A program made the position numbers and the translations under genes. A stretch of DNA of 34,249 nucleotides, from positions 1 to 34,249 of the IMG/VR virus record IMGVR_UViG_3300044910_000148; one strand, written 5' to 3'. The notes beneath the pieces are model-generated. The model was given only the letters and a program-made list of their open reading frames with translations, was not told where the DNA came from and made no database searches. The stretch comes from a virus. Positions 24,520 through 30,855 of this stretch are shown in pieces; position 1 is the first letter of the stretch; each line of letters starts with the position of its first letter.

Positions 24520-25136
24520 AGTTCAGATAATTTTTTGTTTCCTAAGATAGAAAGTTTTTGTTTGATTGATTCCTTTGAAGGCTCTATTTTTGTTCGTGCT
24601 ATCCATCCGCTAACCGAGTGCCTCCAAGATTTCATTTTGTTTTTACCTACAAACCATCCAACACTTTCGTAGTAATCAATAAATCGTTTGGCTTGATACG
24701 AGGCGGTTTTTTCATCCCACTTATTTAACATTTCTTCCTTAACTTGTTCTTCCGTTGGCTTATTAAATCCTTTACCTTGTACTTCTTTGGTTTGATAATC
24801 TACATCGTACTTGGAAAGCAAATCTATAACTTTTCTATGAATAGGACTTGATGGATTTAACTCTGTTCCGTATTGAAACTTTACAAAGTCAATGCATAAT
24901 ATTTTACCATCTGATAACCTCTCAAACTGATTTCCGTTATCTATATTTAAAAGCATTTCTTCATCTACTTTGCTTCCGATTACATAAGTTGCTAAAGTAA
25001 AGTTAGGCTTCCAGATTCCAGCTAAATCGCATTTATCCCTAACATATTTAACCAAACACTTCTCTGTTGGAGTGCAAGACATAAACCATTCTTTCTCCCA
25101 GATATCTGTATCAACGAATCGTTTTGGCATTTTCAT
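24516..25136 (-). CDS. Replisome-organiser-like protein
   Basis: This 206-residue protein begins MKMPKRFVDTDIWEKEWFMS, with PTEKCLVKYVRDKCDLAGIW, a winged-helix-like N-terminal domain as in phage replisome organisers. The C-terminal part has RFIDYYESVGWFVGKNKMKS and WRHSVSGWIART, similar to DnaD/DnaT-type helicase-loader domains. It probably brings host helicase to the phage origin. It overlaps the DnaA-like gene upstream by 26 bases, longer than other overlaps in the operon. Function is inferred by pattern. Confidence 0.6.
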   Translation of the reverse strand: MKMPKRFVDTDIWEKEWFMSCTPTEKCLVKYVRDKCDLAGIWKPNFTLATYVIGSKVDEEMLLNIDNGNQFERLSDGKILCIDFVKFQYGTELNPSSPIHRKVIDLLSKYDVDYQTKEVQGKGFNKPTEEQVKEEMLNKWDEKTASYQAKRFIDYYESVGWFVGKNKMKSWRHSVSGWIARTKIEPSKESIKQKLSILGNKKLSEL

Positions 25137-25566
25137 AGTATTTTAAATTGCTTAAAAAATCAATATCGCTCTCGTATCTTACAAAGGGTACTTCGTGTAA
25201 AATTAACCTTTTAACATCAGTATTGATATTAATTTGTTTAGCATATTCTTTTACTTTTTCATAGTAAGGATAAAAATAAAAGTCCTTTGTTTTAATGTAG
25301 TATTCAATTGTTTTGCGTTGGCTAGATAATGGGGAGTGGTCAGAATAGCCAACCATTGAGGCTACTTCTTTTATTCTTAATGGGAAGTGCATAAAGATAA
25401 AATAGGAAAGTGCTTGTCTTATTGAAGCTAGGCTAACATCTTTGCCTTTTCTTGATACTGACCTATTGGGAAAGCCAGATTTCTTTTTCTTTAAATCTTT
25501 CATTGTGATTCCGTATTCCTCACAAATCATTTCAATTAGTTGTGTTGCTTGTTCGTGGTTGTTCAT
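25111..25566 (-). CDS. DnaA domain IV-like DNA-binding protein
   Basis: This 151-residue protein lacks an ATPase but has a C-terminal-type DnaA helix-turn-helix: SIRQALSYFIFMHFPLRIKE (48-67), MVGYSDHSPLSSQRKTIEYY (71-90). The SDHS stretch parallels the DHTT-type DnaA signature loop. It may bind DnaA-box-like sites at a phage origin, or compete with host DnaA. It lies directly upstream of the replisome-organiser-like gene in the operon, which supports a replication initiation role. Confidence 0.65.
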   Translation of the reverse strand: MNNHEQATQLIEMICEEYGITMKDLKKKKSGFPNRSVSRKGKDVSLASIRQALSYFIFMHFPLRIKEVASMVGYSDHSPLSSQRKTIEYYIKTKDFYFYPYYEKVKEYAKQININTDVKRLILHEVPFVRYESDIDFLSNLKYYENAKTIR

Positions 25567-25916
25567 AGTATTAGTTTGATTGGTATTAAAACTCCATCGC
25601 TAGTATTGTTATCGCCACCTTTAACAAAGCCATCTATTTGGTGAACGATGCGACAAAGTTCTTTTAATTTTTCCGTATTAACAATAAGAGAGTAGGATTT
25701 TTCTTTAACTAAAAATATCCAGTAGTTTGCTTGAGTGGTAGATATTCCCGATGCTTTTCCTCTTGAGTAAACTTCAACAAATAAATTTCCTGTTAAGTGA
25801 GCCATTCGGTCAAACTTGACTTCAACCTTTGTGCCATCAGAGAATATTTCTTTTACCCAATCTTCGGCTTTCTCCCCGAAATCTAAATCGTAGTAAAAAG
25901 AATTAGAGTGCTTCAT
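25563..25916 (-). CDS. PD-(D/E)XK-like nuclease
   Basis: This 117-residue protein has a compact core resembling PD-(D/E)XK nucleases: an acidic residue in DLDFGEKAEDWV, then TKVEVKFDRMAHLTGNLFVE with the E-x-K arrangement, and a GISTTQANYWIFLVKEKSY segment. Small nucleases of this kind often resolve junctions or trim ends in phage recombination operons. NinG and an SSB-like protein lie next to it. Individual catalytic residues are a visual guess. Confidence 0.55.
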   Translation of the reverse strand: MKHSNSFYYDLDFGEKAEDWVKEIFSDGTKVEVKFDRMAHLTGNLFVEVYSRGKASGISTTQANYWIFLVKEKSYSLIVNTEKLKELCRIVHQIDGFVKGGDNNTSDGVLIPIKLIL

Positions 25917-26287
25917 TTGTAGGTTTCGATTATTATTTCTAATTCACTCCTTGACCATTTCTTTGTTTTCTGTTCGGCTTCTTGTTCCAATCTCAAAACA
26001 AATTCTTCGCCATACCTTTTAACAAGTCCTTGCCTGTATTTAATTAAGTTACCAGATAGGTACATATTGCAGCGAATACATTGTCCGTTGGTGTTAAAAT
26101 ATCCAACATCGTGGGGTAAAGCAAATCTTAAAGCAGAGTGCTGTCCTTGTGAAAAGTAATGCCCTGCTTGTTGTACTTCTGCTCCGCAACTTATACAACC
26201 AAGTTCTTTGTCTCGCTCCCGGATATGAGCGTTGAATTTGTCTTGAGCCTTCTTAAGTAATTTGGGAAGGGGAATTAGTTTAGCCAT
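25913..26287 (-). CDS. ninG: NinG-like recombination protein
   Basis: This 124-residue protein matches the lambda NinG (Rap) pattern: KAQDKFNAHIRERDKELGCI start region, then CISCG (C31, C34), AGHYFSQGQHSALRF with H43, and NGQCIRCNMYLSGNLIKYRQ (C70, C73). NinG proteins act on branched DNA in recombination. The four cysteines and H43 likely bind zinc. It is shorter than lambda NinG but complete in its core. Confidence 0.85.
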   Translation of the reverse strand: MAKLIPLPKLLKKAQDKFNAHIRERDKELGCISCGAEVQQAGHYFSQGQHSALRFALPHDVGYFNTNGQCIRCNMYLSGNLIKYRQGLVKRYGEEFVLRLEQEAEQKTKKWSRSELEIIIETYK

Positions 26288-26568
26288 TAGAACGGAAGGT
26301 CATTTGGTGGAGTGTTATCGTGTGTAAACTTTGGGTCTAGCTTATGCCTAAATTCAGATTCCTCTGGCTTCCAAGTATCAATCGAGATACTAACATCTTT
26401 GCCGTATTGGTCTGGTTCTGCCTTTACGTTTATGTTTACTTTAATGAATCGGCTACCCTTATATTCTTGGATATGTTCTTTAATTTTGTCCAAGTTAATA
26501 GAGGCTTGTAACCAAGTGTCTGATTTTTTTTTACCGCTCCCGCAGTAGATTTTGGGTTGTTTTTCCAT
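26287..26568 (-). CDS. Single-stranded DNA-binding protein-like
   Basis: This 93-residue protein has a beta-rich core (SRFIKVNINVKAEPDQYGKD, then VSISIDTW) and ends PPNDLPF. The acidic/proline tip with a final Phe is like the partner-binding tip of bacterial SSB. It is shorter than typical SSB (about 115 residues for the fold) so it may be a divergent phage version. It lies beside NinG and the recombinase-like gene. The stop shares one base with the NinG start. Confidence 0.55.
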   Translation of the reverse strand: MEKQPKIYCGSGKKKSDTWLQASINLDKIKEHIQEYKGSRFIKVNINVKAEPDQYGKDVSISIDTWKPEESEFRHKLDPKFTHDNTPPNDLPF

Positions 26569-26573
26569 TGTGT

Positions 26574-26786
26574 TTAGATTGTTTCGTAAATTAATTCTTT
26601 TTTGTCTGGTAGTCCTTCTTGTTCTAAATGTTTGGCGAATTTAATTACTGTTTGATATACTTCATCTTCATTTGCCAAATCGAACAAAAAAACTTTAATA
26701 AGGCTTTCGTATTCTCCATCAACATTGTGATAGACAGAATAATACTTGCGGTCAAGTGTGACCTCTCTGTAAACTTTTAGATTCAT
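26574..26786 (-). CDS. Hypothetical small protein
   Basis: This 70-residue acidic protein (MNLKVYREVTLDRKYYSVYH) has a short beta hairpin and a helix ending ELIYETI. No motif is recognised. It starts in the context AAACTATGAA, shared by many starts of this arm, five bases upstream of the SSB-like gene. Unknown function. Confidence 0.55.
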   Translation of the reverse strand: MNLKVYREVTLDRKYYSVYHNVDGEYESLIKVFLFDLANEDEVYQTVIKFAKHLEQEGLPDKKELIYETI

Positions 26787-26805
26787 AGTTTTAAATTTTG
26801 ATTCG

Positions 26806-26874
26806 GAGCCGGTGGAAGATTCGAACTTCCATATCCTTACAAAGTAAAGGTGTTACCAATTACACCAACCGGCT
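26806..26874 (-). tRNA. tRNA-like gene with shortened anticodon arm, possibly tRNA-Gln(UUG)
   Basis: On the minus strand the acceptor AGCCGGT pairs fully with ACCGGCT. The D arm is GTGT/ACAC around AATTGGTA. The T arm is GGAAG/CTTCC around TTCGAAT. These are perfect. The anticodon arm is only 15 bases: CTTTA and TAAGG pair (one G-T), leaving CTTTG as a five-base loop instead of seven. If the missing bases are 37-38, the anticodon would be TTG (Gln), which also fits the TGGTGTAATTGG D-arm typical of Gln tRNAs. TGT (Thr) is possible only with an unpaired stem. No CCA is encoded. It may be a degraded or non-canonical tRNA. Confidence 0.65.
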
Positions 26875-26880
26875 AACCCA

Positions 26881-27021
26881 TTAACCTTGCAACTGCTTTC
26901 TAAATTGCAAAGCCTTACGGAGCGAAGTAAAGTTTTTACTTACTCTTACTCCATTGGATTGAACTCGTACTCTGTACGAATTGCCTTCTTTCTGAATGTT
27001 CGAAGGTGTTTTTGCTTTCAT
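26881..27021 (-). CDS. Mini integrase-arm/AP2-like DNA-binding protein
   Basis: This 46-residue, very basic protein has the pattern I-x-K-x-G-N-S-Y-R-V-R-V-x-x-N-G-x-R-x-S-K-x-F then a KALQFRKQL helix. Three strands and a helix of this kind form the arm-type (AP2-like) DNA-binding domain at the N-terminus of tyrosine integrases. Here it stands alone, with no catalytic domain and no integrase anywhere in the window. It lies directly upstream of the tRNA-like gene, the usual target of integrases. It could be a regulator, a relic or an excisionase-like factor. Confidence 0.6.
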   Translation of the reverse strand: MKAKTPSNIQKEGNSYRVRVQSNGVRVSKNFTSLRKALQFRKQLQG

Positions 27022-27032
27022 ATAACAGGGGT

Positions 27033-27263
27033 TTAGTAAAAGATACTCTTAATATCAAAATCTGTTTCTATTGCTTTATCCACGATTTGTTCATCAACCC
27101 AATCAGAACCTTCTATCCATAAAATATTCCAATCGTATTCATCAGCCTCGAAAGGTTCTATCCTACCAACATACAAAGTAAATTCAACTTTTGCTGAAAT
27201 ATCCTCGTACATTTCTGTTTCGGGATTAAATACTGTTAGTGTGATAACTTCGGTTCTGGTCAT
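27033..27263 (-). CDS. Hypothetical acidic protein
   Basis: This 76-residue acidic protein (MTRTEVITLTVFNPETEMYE, then EPFEADEYDWNILWIEGSDW) looks like a small beta-rich fold. It ends at a Tyr after IDTDFDIKSIF-like residues. The start overlaps the upstream stop by one base. No recognised domain or motif. Confidence 0.55.
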   Translation of the reverse strand: MTRTEVITLTVFNPETEMYEDISAKVEFTLYVGRIEPFEADEYDWNILWIEGSDWVDEQIVDKAIETDFDIKSIFY

Positions 27264-27736
27264 TATTTTAAGTTTACAGATATTGTAGTTGTAGATGTTT
27301 TGTTCGGTGGGTATAAGGTTACTACTTCATCTTCAATCAAAGTTTCTAAACCTTGACTTGGAATTGTTTTTAAAAACTTTTCTCTTGCCTTTATTTCATC
27401 TTCTAAAACTACCAATTTGTTTTTTAGATTATTGTAGACCGCATCTTGGCAAACTGAATAATCATACTTAACTCCCATTTCTTTTATCTCAAATTTTGCG
27501 TTGTAATGCTCAAAGGTCTTCCCGTATTTATAGGCTTCATCCAAGGTTAGTTCTCGGTAACTTGGATTAGAAGTTATCTGCTTAATCAAGTCCTCTAAAC
27601 ACTTAACTTGTAAATGTAACTTTAAAGGGTTTAGGAGACCTTCCTTTGCGTTATTTATTACCGATTGAGCAAACTCTTGTCTTTCGGTTTTAGACGTCTC
27701 AAATAGGCTTAAATCGGTTTGAGTAACTAAATTCAT
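27263..27736 (-). CDS. Hypothetical coiled-coil protein beside the recombinase-like gene
   Basis: This 157-residue protein is helical and charged (RQEFAQSVINNAKEGLLNPL; NLKNKLVVLEDEIKAREKFL) with a Thr-rich end. It follows the annealing-protein-like gene with a four-base overlap. Such partners are common next to phage recombinases and may bind or regulate them, but the function is not established. Confidence 0.6.
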   Translation of the reverse strand: MNLVTQTDLSLFETSKTERQEFAQSVINNAKEGLLNPLKLHLQVKCLEDLIKQITSNPSYRELTLDEAYKYGKTFEHYNAKFEIKEMGVKYDYSVCQDAVYNNLKNKLVVLEDEIKAREKFLKTIPSQGLETLIEDEVVTLYPPNKTSTTTISVNLK

Positions 27737-28383
27737 TTTATAGTTTTTTTGAGGTGGTTGTTAATGTCTTTTTGACTTGGGTTCGGTATGGCATCAAATA
27801 CTTGATTAGAGGCTAAATCTTTAAATGCTCTATCGTAATCATCACTAGTTAAAATGCCTGTAATACGAATATACAATTTATCCCGAACCTTTCCTTCGTA
27901 AGAGGAAGTTTCTAATAAAGCAAGTAGTTCATCTCTTTTATTGTCTCCAACTTCATCTTTAATAAAATCCATCTCTTCGGCAGGGGTAGCCTCAAAACCT
28001 GCGGCTTTCATAAGCCAAGCCAGAATGTTACGGTAGGCTTTTCCTACTGCTCTTGTTTGAGCCATTGATGCGATTGCGTATTCATCGAATCTTCTCTTTG
28101 AATTTTCTTTATTTGAACAAACCGCGTAGCCTCTTGAAAGTACAACCGAATCCGTAAGGCGAATAACCTCAACCATTGCTTCGTACTTTAATTCTGAATC
28201 AGTAGAAAGATTCTTTACTTCCCTAACCACAGGGATAAGTCCTAATTGACTACCGGCAAATTGCCAAGCCTCAACTAAAGGATAGTTTTTTCCTTGAATG
28301 TTGGCGGTTAGTTTTCGTTCAGTAACGAATGTCTGAAGTGTAGAAGCAACTTGTAAGGCTTCGTTTGGTTTGGTTAGTTCCAT
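27733..28383 (-). CDS. Recombination/annealing protein-like (Rad52/ERF-like)
   Basis: This 216-residue protein begins MELTKPNEALQVASTLQTFV. It contains YAIASMAQTRAVGKAYRNIL and MKAAGFEATPAEEM (residues about 107-140), a pattern I associate with phage single-strand annealing proteins. The context fits: SSB-like, NinG and a nuclease lie downstream. The central fold is not certain by eye. Its start overlaps the stop of the small membrane ORF upstream, implying coupling. Confidence 0.5.
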   Translation of the reverse strand: MELTKPNEALQVASTLQTFVTERKLTANIQGKNYPLVEAWQFAGSQLGLIPVVREVKNLSTDSELKYEAMVEVIRLTDSVVLSRGYAVCSNKENSKRRFDEYAIASMAQTRAVGKAYRNILAWLMKAAGFEATPAEEMDFIKDEVGDNKRDELLALLETSSYEGKVRDKLYIRITGILTSDDYDRAFKDLASNQVFDAIPNPSQKDINNHLKKTIK

Positions 28384-28499
28384 TGTTTAAGTTTTTTATA
28401 GAGTGAATGTACTTCGAAAAATATACATACTGAAATATAAACTATCATACAAAGTGTTCCGTAAACAAGATAGTGGATTATTTTGTCTTTGAGATTCAT
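28374..28499 (-). CDS. 41-residue single-pass membrane peptide
   Basis: Starting in the context ACTACTACTATG, this frame encodes one hydrophobic helix (VYGTLCMIVYISVCIFF, about residues 12-28) flanked by a KDK start and a basic KKLK end. The stop lies within the start of the recombinase-like gene. Size, the CTATG start context and tight coupling support a real small gene. Its function is unknown. Confidence 0.5.
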   Translation of the reverse strand: MNLKDKIIHYLVYGTLCMIVYISVCIFFEVHSLYKKLKQWN

Positions 28500-28511
28500 A
28501 GTAGTAGTTTT

Positions 28512-28558
28512 AAAAAGTAGGGGGGCATTTTGACCAAAACCCAGATTACTACCCCCCT
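28512..28558 (-). terminator. G6/C6 hairpin, terminator-like, with nested stem
   Basis: On the minus strand, AGGGGGG (28558-28552) pairs with CCCCCCT (28525-28519) over a 26-base loop holding a small TTTTG/CAAAA stem. AC and a T5 run (28516-28512) follow. It may reduce transcription into the membrane-peptide gene or stabilise the mRNA. Confidence 0.5.
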
Positions 28559-28603
28559 TTTCGTTTCAGATTAATGTCCTCAACGAGACGGACTTTGAAG
28601 TAG

Positions 28604-28628
28604 CGAGTAGATATATTTTATCCACTCG
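28604..28628. other. Stem-loop in the 138-base gap
   Basis: CGAGT pairs with ACTCG, then after an A/C mismatch GATA pairs with TATC, leaving a TATTT loop. No T run follows on either strand. With the adjacent hairpin it makes this gap unusually structured; a small RNA or leader is possible. Confidence 0.4.
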
Positions 28629-28637
28629 TTAAAATCT

Positions 28638-28880
28638 TTACAGGGGTTGGTGGGATAAACTGTTTTCATTGCTGAAGATTTTTTTTACTTGTTTCATTGT
28701 GTAGGATTGACCTGCTAAAAAGAAAGCCATTGCAATAGTTTCGGAATTTGCGGAAGGTGGGAAATAAACATCAAGGGCAATTCCTTTGTCGGTAGCGGAA
28801 TGAAATTGTGCGAAGATTAATTTGTTTTCAGATAACAAATAATCTGCGGCTTCGGCGGTTGTGTTGATTCTAATTCTCAT
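28638..28880 (-). CDS. Hypothetical small protein
   Basis: This 80-residue protein begins MRIRINTTAEAADYLLSENK, with an N-terminal helix and a beta-rich middle (LDVYFPPSANSETIAMAFFL). It ends in a polar segment without a membrane helix. Four bases overlap the preceding gene. No family is recognised. A terminator-like hairpin follows downstream. Confidence 0.55.
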   Translation of the reverse strand: MRIRINTTAEAADYLLSENKLIFAQFHSATDKGIALDVYFPPSANSETIAMAFFLAGQSYTMKQVKKIFSNENSLSHQPL

Positions 28881-29080
28881 TTTGTTTTGTTTTGTTTGTT
28901 AAGTTTATATACATAAGCTATATTGGTATTAGTAGCTTTTGCTATAAAGTTATTTGAATATTCAGAGTTTAAAAGTTTTAAAATAATTTCTTTTTTTGAC
29001 TTTTCTTCTCCTGTTAAAATATTATCAGTTTTTAGTTTTGATAATGTTTCTCTGTTAATAAAAAGTTGGTTCGTTTTCAT
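28877..29080 (-). CDS. Small helix-turn-helix-like protein
   Basis: This 67-residue basic protein has two parts: MKTNQLFINRETLSKLKTDN and KKEIILKLLNSEYSNNFIAK-type sequence followed by TNTNIAYVYKLNKQNK. The second half resembles a helix-turn-helix of the kind that ends in an AYVYKL recognition helix. It could be an early regulator at the top of the leftward operon. No further evidence. Confidence 0.5.
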   Translation of the reverse strand: MKTNQLFINRETLSKLKTDNILTGEEKSKKEIILKLLNSEYSNNFIAKATNTNIAYVYKLNKQNKTK

Positions 29081-29092
29081 ATTACTTGTATT

Positions 29093-29176
29093 TTAAAGTG
29101 AATTAATATCTTGTAAAAGTCCAATAAAATACATTACTAAAAGTAAAACGATTGCAAGTTTTGTTTGTGGTTTCAT
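29093..29176 (-). CDS. 27-residue membrane peptide
   Basis: This very short frame encodes MKPQTKLAIVLLLVMYFIG and a few more residues, a single hydrophobic helix with a lysine-rich front. It starts in AAAACTATGAAA, the same context as longer genes of this arm, and lies alone in a 100-base gap. Too short to be sure. Confidence 0.35.
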   Translation of the reverse strand: MKPQTKLAIVLLLVMYFIGLLQDINSL

Positions 29177-29180
29177 AGTT

Positions 29181-29558
29181 TTATTTTGAAGTATTTAACA
29201 ATAATAATTCTACTGGTAATTCAAAAGTAATTCCAAAATCTTCAGCTAACATAAACAACCATTCATTATCTTCTTGGTGCCAAGAATTATCCCAATCTTT
29301 GATAAGTTCATCTATAAATCCTTCGTGCCCAGAATAGGGTGAAGAATAAAAGCCTTCAAGTTTATTTCCATTTAACATTAATACTTGATATTCTTCATTT
29401 GTTAAAAATACATTTCCACTATTTCTGTTCATCATTATTTGAACACCACTTTCTTCAAAATAAGGGCATTTATATTTTCCATTTGAATAGGCTTCAAGTA
29501 TTTTTGAAGCTATTAATAATTCTCTTTTGCCAAATTGAGCAAGGTTTGTTGTTGTCAT
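29181..29558 (-). CDS. Hypothetical first gene of the leftward arm
   Basis: This 125-residue acidic protein begins MTTTNLAQFGKRELLIASKI. It contains GVQIMMNRNSGNVFLTNEEY and LIKDWDNSWHQEDNEWLFML. It has no membrane helix or motif I recognise, though similar small early proteins are common in phages. As the first gene after the divergent promoter region it is probably expressed early, possibly acting on the host. Confidence 0.55.
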   Translation of the reverse strand: MTTTNLAQFGKRELLIASKILEAYSNGKYKCPYFEESGVQIMMNRNSGNVFLTNEEYQVLMLNGNKLEGFYSSPYSGHEGFIDELIKDWDNSWHQEDNEWLFMLAEDFGITFELPVELLLLNTSK

Positions 29559-29579
29559 TTTGTGGGTTTTGTTTGATTT

Positions 29580-29607
29580 AATATAGTAAAGTTATATACT
29601 TTTTCAA
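29580..29607 (-). promoter_or_regulatory. Candidate promoter for the leftward arm
   Basis: On the minus strand TTGAAA (29607-29602) and TATATT (29585-29580) are 16 bases apart, a sigma70-like arrangement, about 20 bases upstream of the first leftward start. An overlapping Bacteroidota-type alternative is a TTTG box 22 bases upstream of TAACTTTA (near TAnnTTTG). Either would drive the leftward arm. Confidence 0.4.
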
Positions 29608-29686
29608 TACATAGTACAAAAACAAGTAACTTTTTTTACTAATTCCCTAACTTATTGGTTTACAAGGAGTTATGGTATAGTTAAAA

Positions 29687-29739
29687 AGCTATATAATAGC
29701 TATCTAATAGGTATAGTATACCCTATACGGTAGGGTATA
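29687..29739. promoter_or_regulatory. Cluster of nested inverted repeats between the divergent arms
   Basis: Three perfect inverted repeats follow each other: AGCTAT-ATA-ATAGCT (29687-29701), GGTATA-G-TATACC (29710-29722) and TATACCCTA-TACGG-TAGGGTATA (29717-29739). The last two overlap. This layout suggests operators for a regulator or part of a replication origin. The intergenic region from 29559 to about 29790 otherwise shows no gene. Confidence 0.6.
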
Positions 29740-29744
29740 ATATA

Positions 29745-29783
29745 AAGAAGAAGAAGAAGTATAAGTATAAGAATAAGAATAAG
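29745..29783 (+). repeat. Purine-rich tandem repeats (AAG)5 and four ATAAG hexamers
   Basis: Five AAG units (29745-29759) are followed by four hexamers, TATAAG twice and AATAAG twice (29760-29783). The strand bias and low GC suggest an easily melted element, as at iteron-type origins or promoter regions. The sigma-like reading frame opens right after it. Confidence 0.65.
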
Positions 29784-29881
29784 TATACTATATTGGGAAC
29801 GAAAAACGCTATTTTCTGCATCGAGAAAACATCATAACGGAACTTTACAACTCGCCAGATATCAACGAGGCTATCGGTAAA

Positions 29882-30313
29882 ATGCAACCGGTAGAACTCC
29901 AAGATGAACTGAAGCAAGAGGTTTTCCTTGTCCTTTGTGAGATGGATACGGATAAACTTTTTATGATGTACGAGCAAGGGTATTTGAAATACTTTATTGT
30001 TCGGACTATTCTCAATATGGCGAAGTCAGACCGAAGCAACTTCTATCGAAAGTTTAGACAGGTGTACCAAGAAATCCCTGTAACATATGAATCGCCAAAG
30101 GAAGATTATGATGAATCTCTGGTTATTAAACTCGAACAAGGAATGGAAGTTTTGCATTGGTACGAAGCGGAACTTTTAAAACTCTACTCACACAATAAAA
30201 ACCTTTTAGCAATTTCAAGAGAAACAAAGATTCCTTACCGCTCTTTACTAAAAACAATTCGTAAGGCAAAGACACTTTTAAAATATAAAATCAGAAACAA
30301 TGAACTTGATTGA
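29882..30313 (+). CDS. Sigma-70-like regulator
   Basis: The first ATG gives 143 residues, but the frame is open to 29783 and the upstream part (ENIITELYNSPDINEAIGKM) looks genuinely coding, so a non-ATG start (CTG 29816 or ATT 29792) is possible. The protein has a region 2-like part (LKQEVFLVLCEMDTDKLFMM; FIVRTILNMAKSDRSNFYRK) and a region 4-like helix-turn-helix (LLAISRETKIPYRSLLKTIR). It may direct transcription of the rightward genes. It is short for a sigma factor; regulator is the safer word. Confidence 0.55.
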   Translation: MQPVELQDELKQEVFLVLCEMDTDKLFMMYEQGYLKYFIVRTILNMAKSDRSNFYRKFRQVYQEIPVTYESPKEDYDESLVIKLEQGMEVLHWYEAELLKLYSHNKNLLAISRETKIPYRSLLKTIRKAKTLLKYKIRNNELD

Positions 30314-30557
30314 AATTATTTTAGCAGCTAACTTTTTTTCATTTTACTTTATTACTCAAAATGGTTTTCCGTTTAAATGGAAATTAGATTTCAAACCTTT
30401 TAACTGCACCCTATGTTTAACCGCTTGGATTGCTCTTTTTCTTTTCTTGCTTCCGCAAGTTGTAACTGATGCGGTTGTTTGTATGTTCGGAGCAGGAGTA
30501 GTATCGCCATTCTTTAAAAACTTTTTAAATAATTTGTATGAATCAAAAAGACCTTGA
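30300..30557 (+). CDS. Small membrane protein
   Basis: This 85-residue protein has an N-terminal hydrophobic segment (EIILAANFFSFYFITQNGF), a Cys pair (FNCTLCLTAWIALFLFLLPQ) entering a second membrane helix, and a third hydrophobic stretch (AVVCMFGAGVVSPFF). Its start overlaps the end of the sigma-like gene by 14 bases. The CTLC motif could bind metal or form a disulfide. It is not near the lysis genes, so a holin role is unlikely. Confidence 0.55.
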   Translation: MNLIEIILAANFFSFYFITQNGFPFKWKLDFKPFNCTLCLTAWIALFLFLLPQVVTDAVVCMFGAGVVSPFFKNFLNNLYESKRP

Positions 30558-30855
30558 TTACTGTAAGCAACACATTATAAACTTTGAATCAGTAAAACTC
30601 GGATTTACTCGTAACATTCCCTTTGATGTTCTTGGAGAATACGAAAGAATGTACCGGGATTATTTAGATGCACAATTTCATCTAACCTATTGGTGCGGAG
30701 AATGTGTATTCGATATGCTAAAAAGATTAATCGTACTCTATGAAAATGCACAACCGCAAAATAATATTGAAGTTGCACAACAGAAAGTGCAAACAGAGGT
30801 TATCCAAAACACAATCGAAGAAGTAAAGAAAAAAAGAGGCAGACCTAAAAAATGA
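30538..30855 (+). CDS. AT-hook-ended hypothetical protein
   Basis: This 105-residue protein begins MNQKDLDYCKQHIINFESVK, contains LTYWCGECVFDMLKRLIVLY with a C-G-E-C pair, and ends in EVKKKRGRPKK. The GRPKK end is an AT-hook-like minor groove binder. It probably touches DNA. It overlaps both neighbours (20 bases and four bases). The family is unknown. Confidence 0.6.
   Translation: MNQKDLDYCKQHIINFESVKLGFTRNIPFDVLGEYERMYRDYLDAQFHLTYWCGECVFDMLKRLIVLYENAQPQNNIEVAQQKVQTEVIQNTIEEVKKKRGRPKK

Noticed and set aside
26806-27021. tRNA-like gene plus arm domain as an intact integration module
   Set aside because: No catalytic integrase, excisionase or repeated att core was found, so an active integration system is not supported.
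29745-29783. Tandem repeats considered as a CRISPR array
   Set aside because: Units are three and six bases with no spacers.
29723-29977. Minus-strand hydrophobic frame over the hexamer repeats
   Set aside because: Its Leu/Phe/Tyr strings come from the purine-rich repeats read backwards; it overlaps the sigma-like gene.
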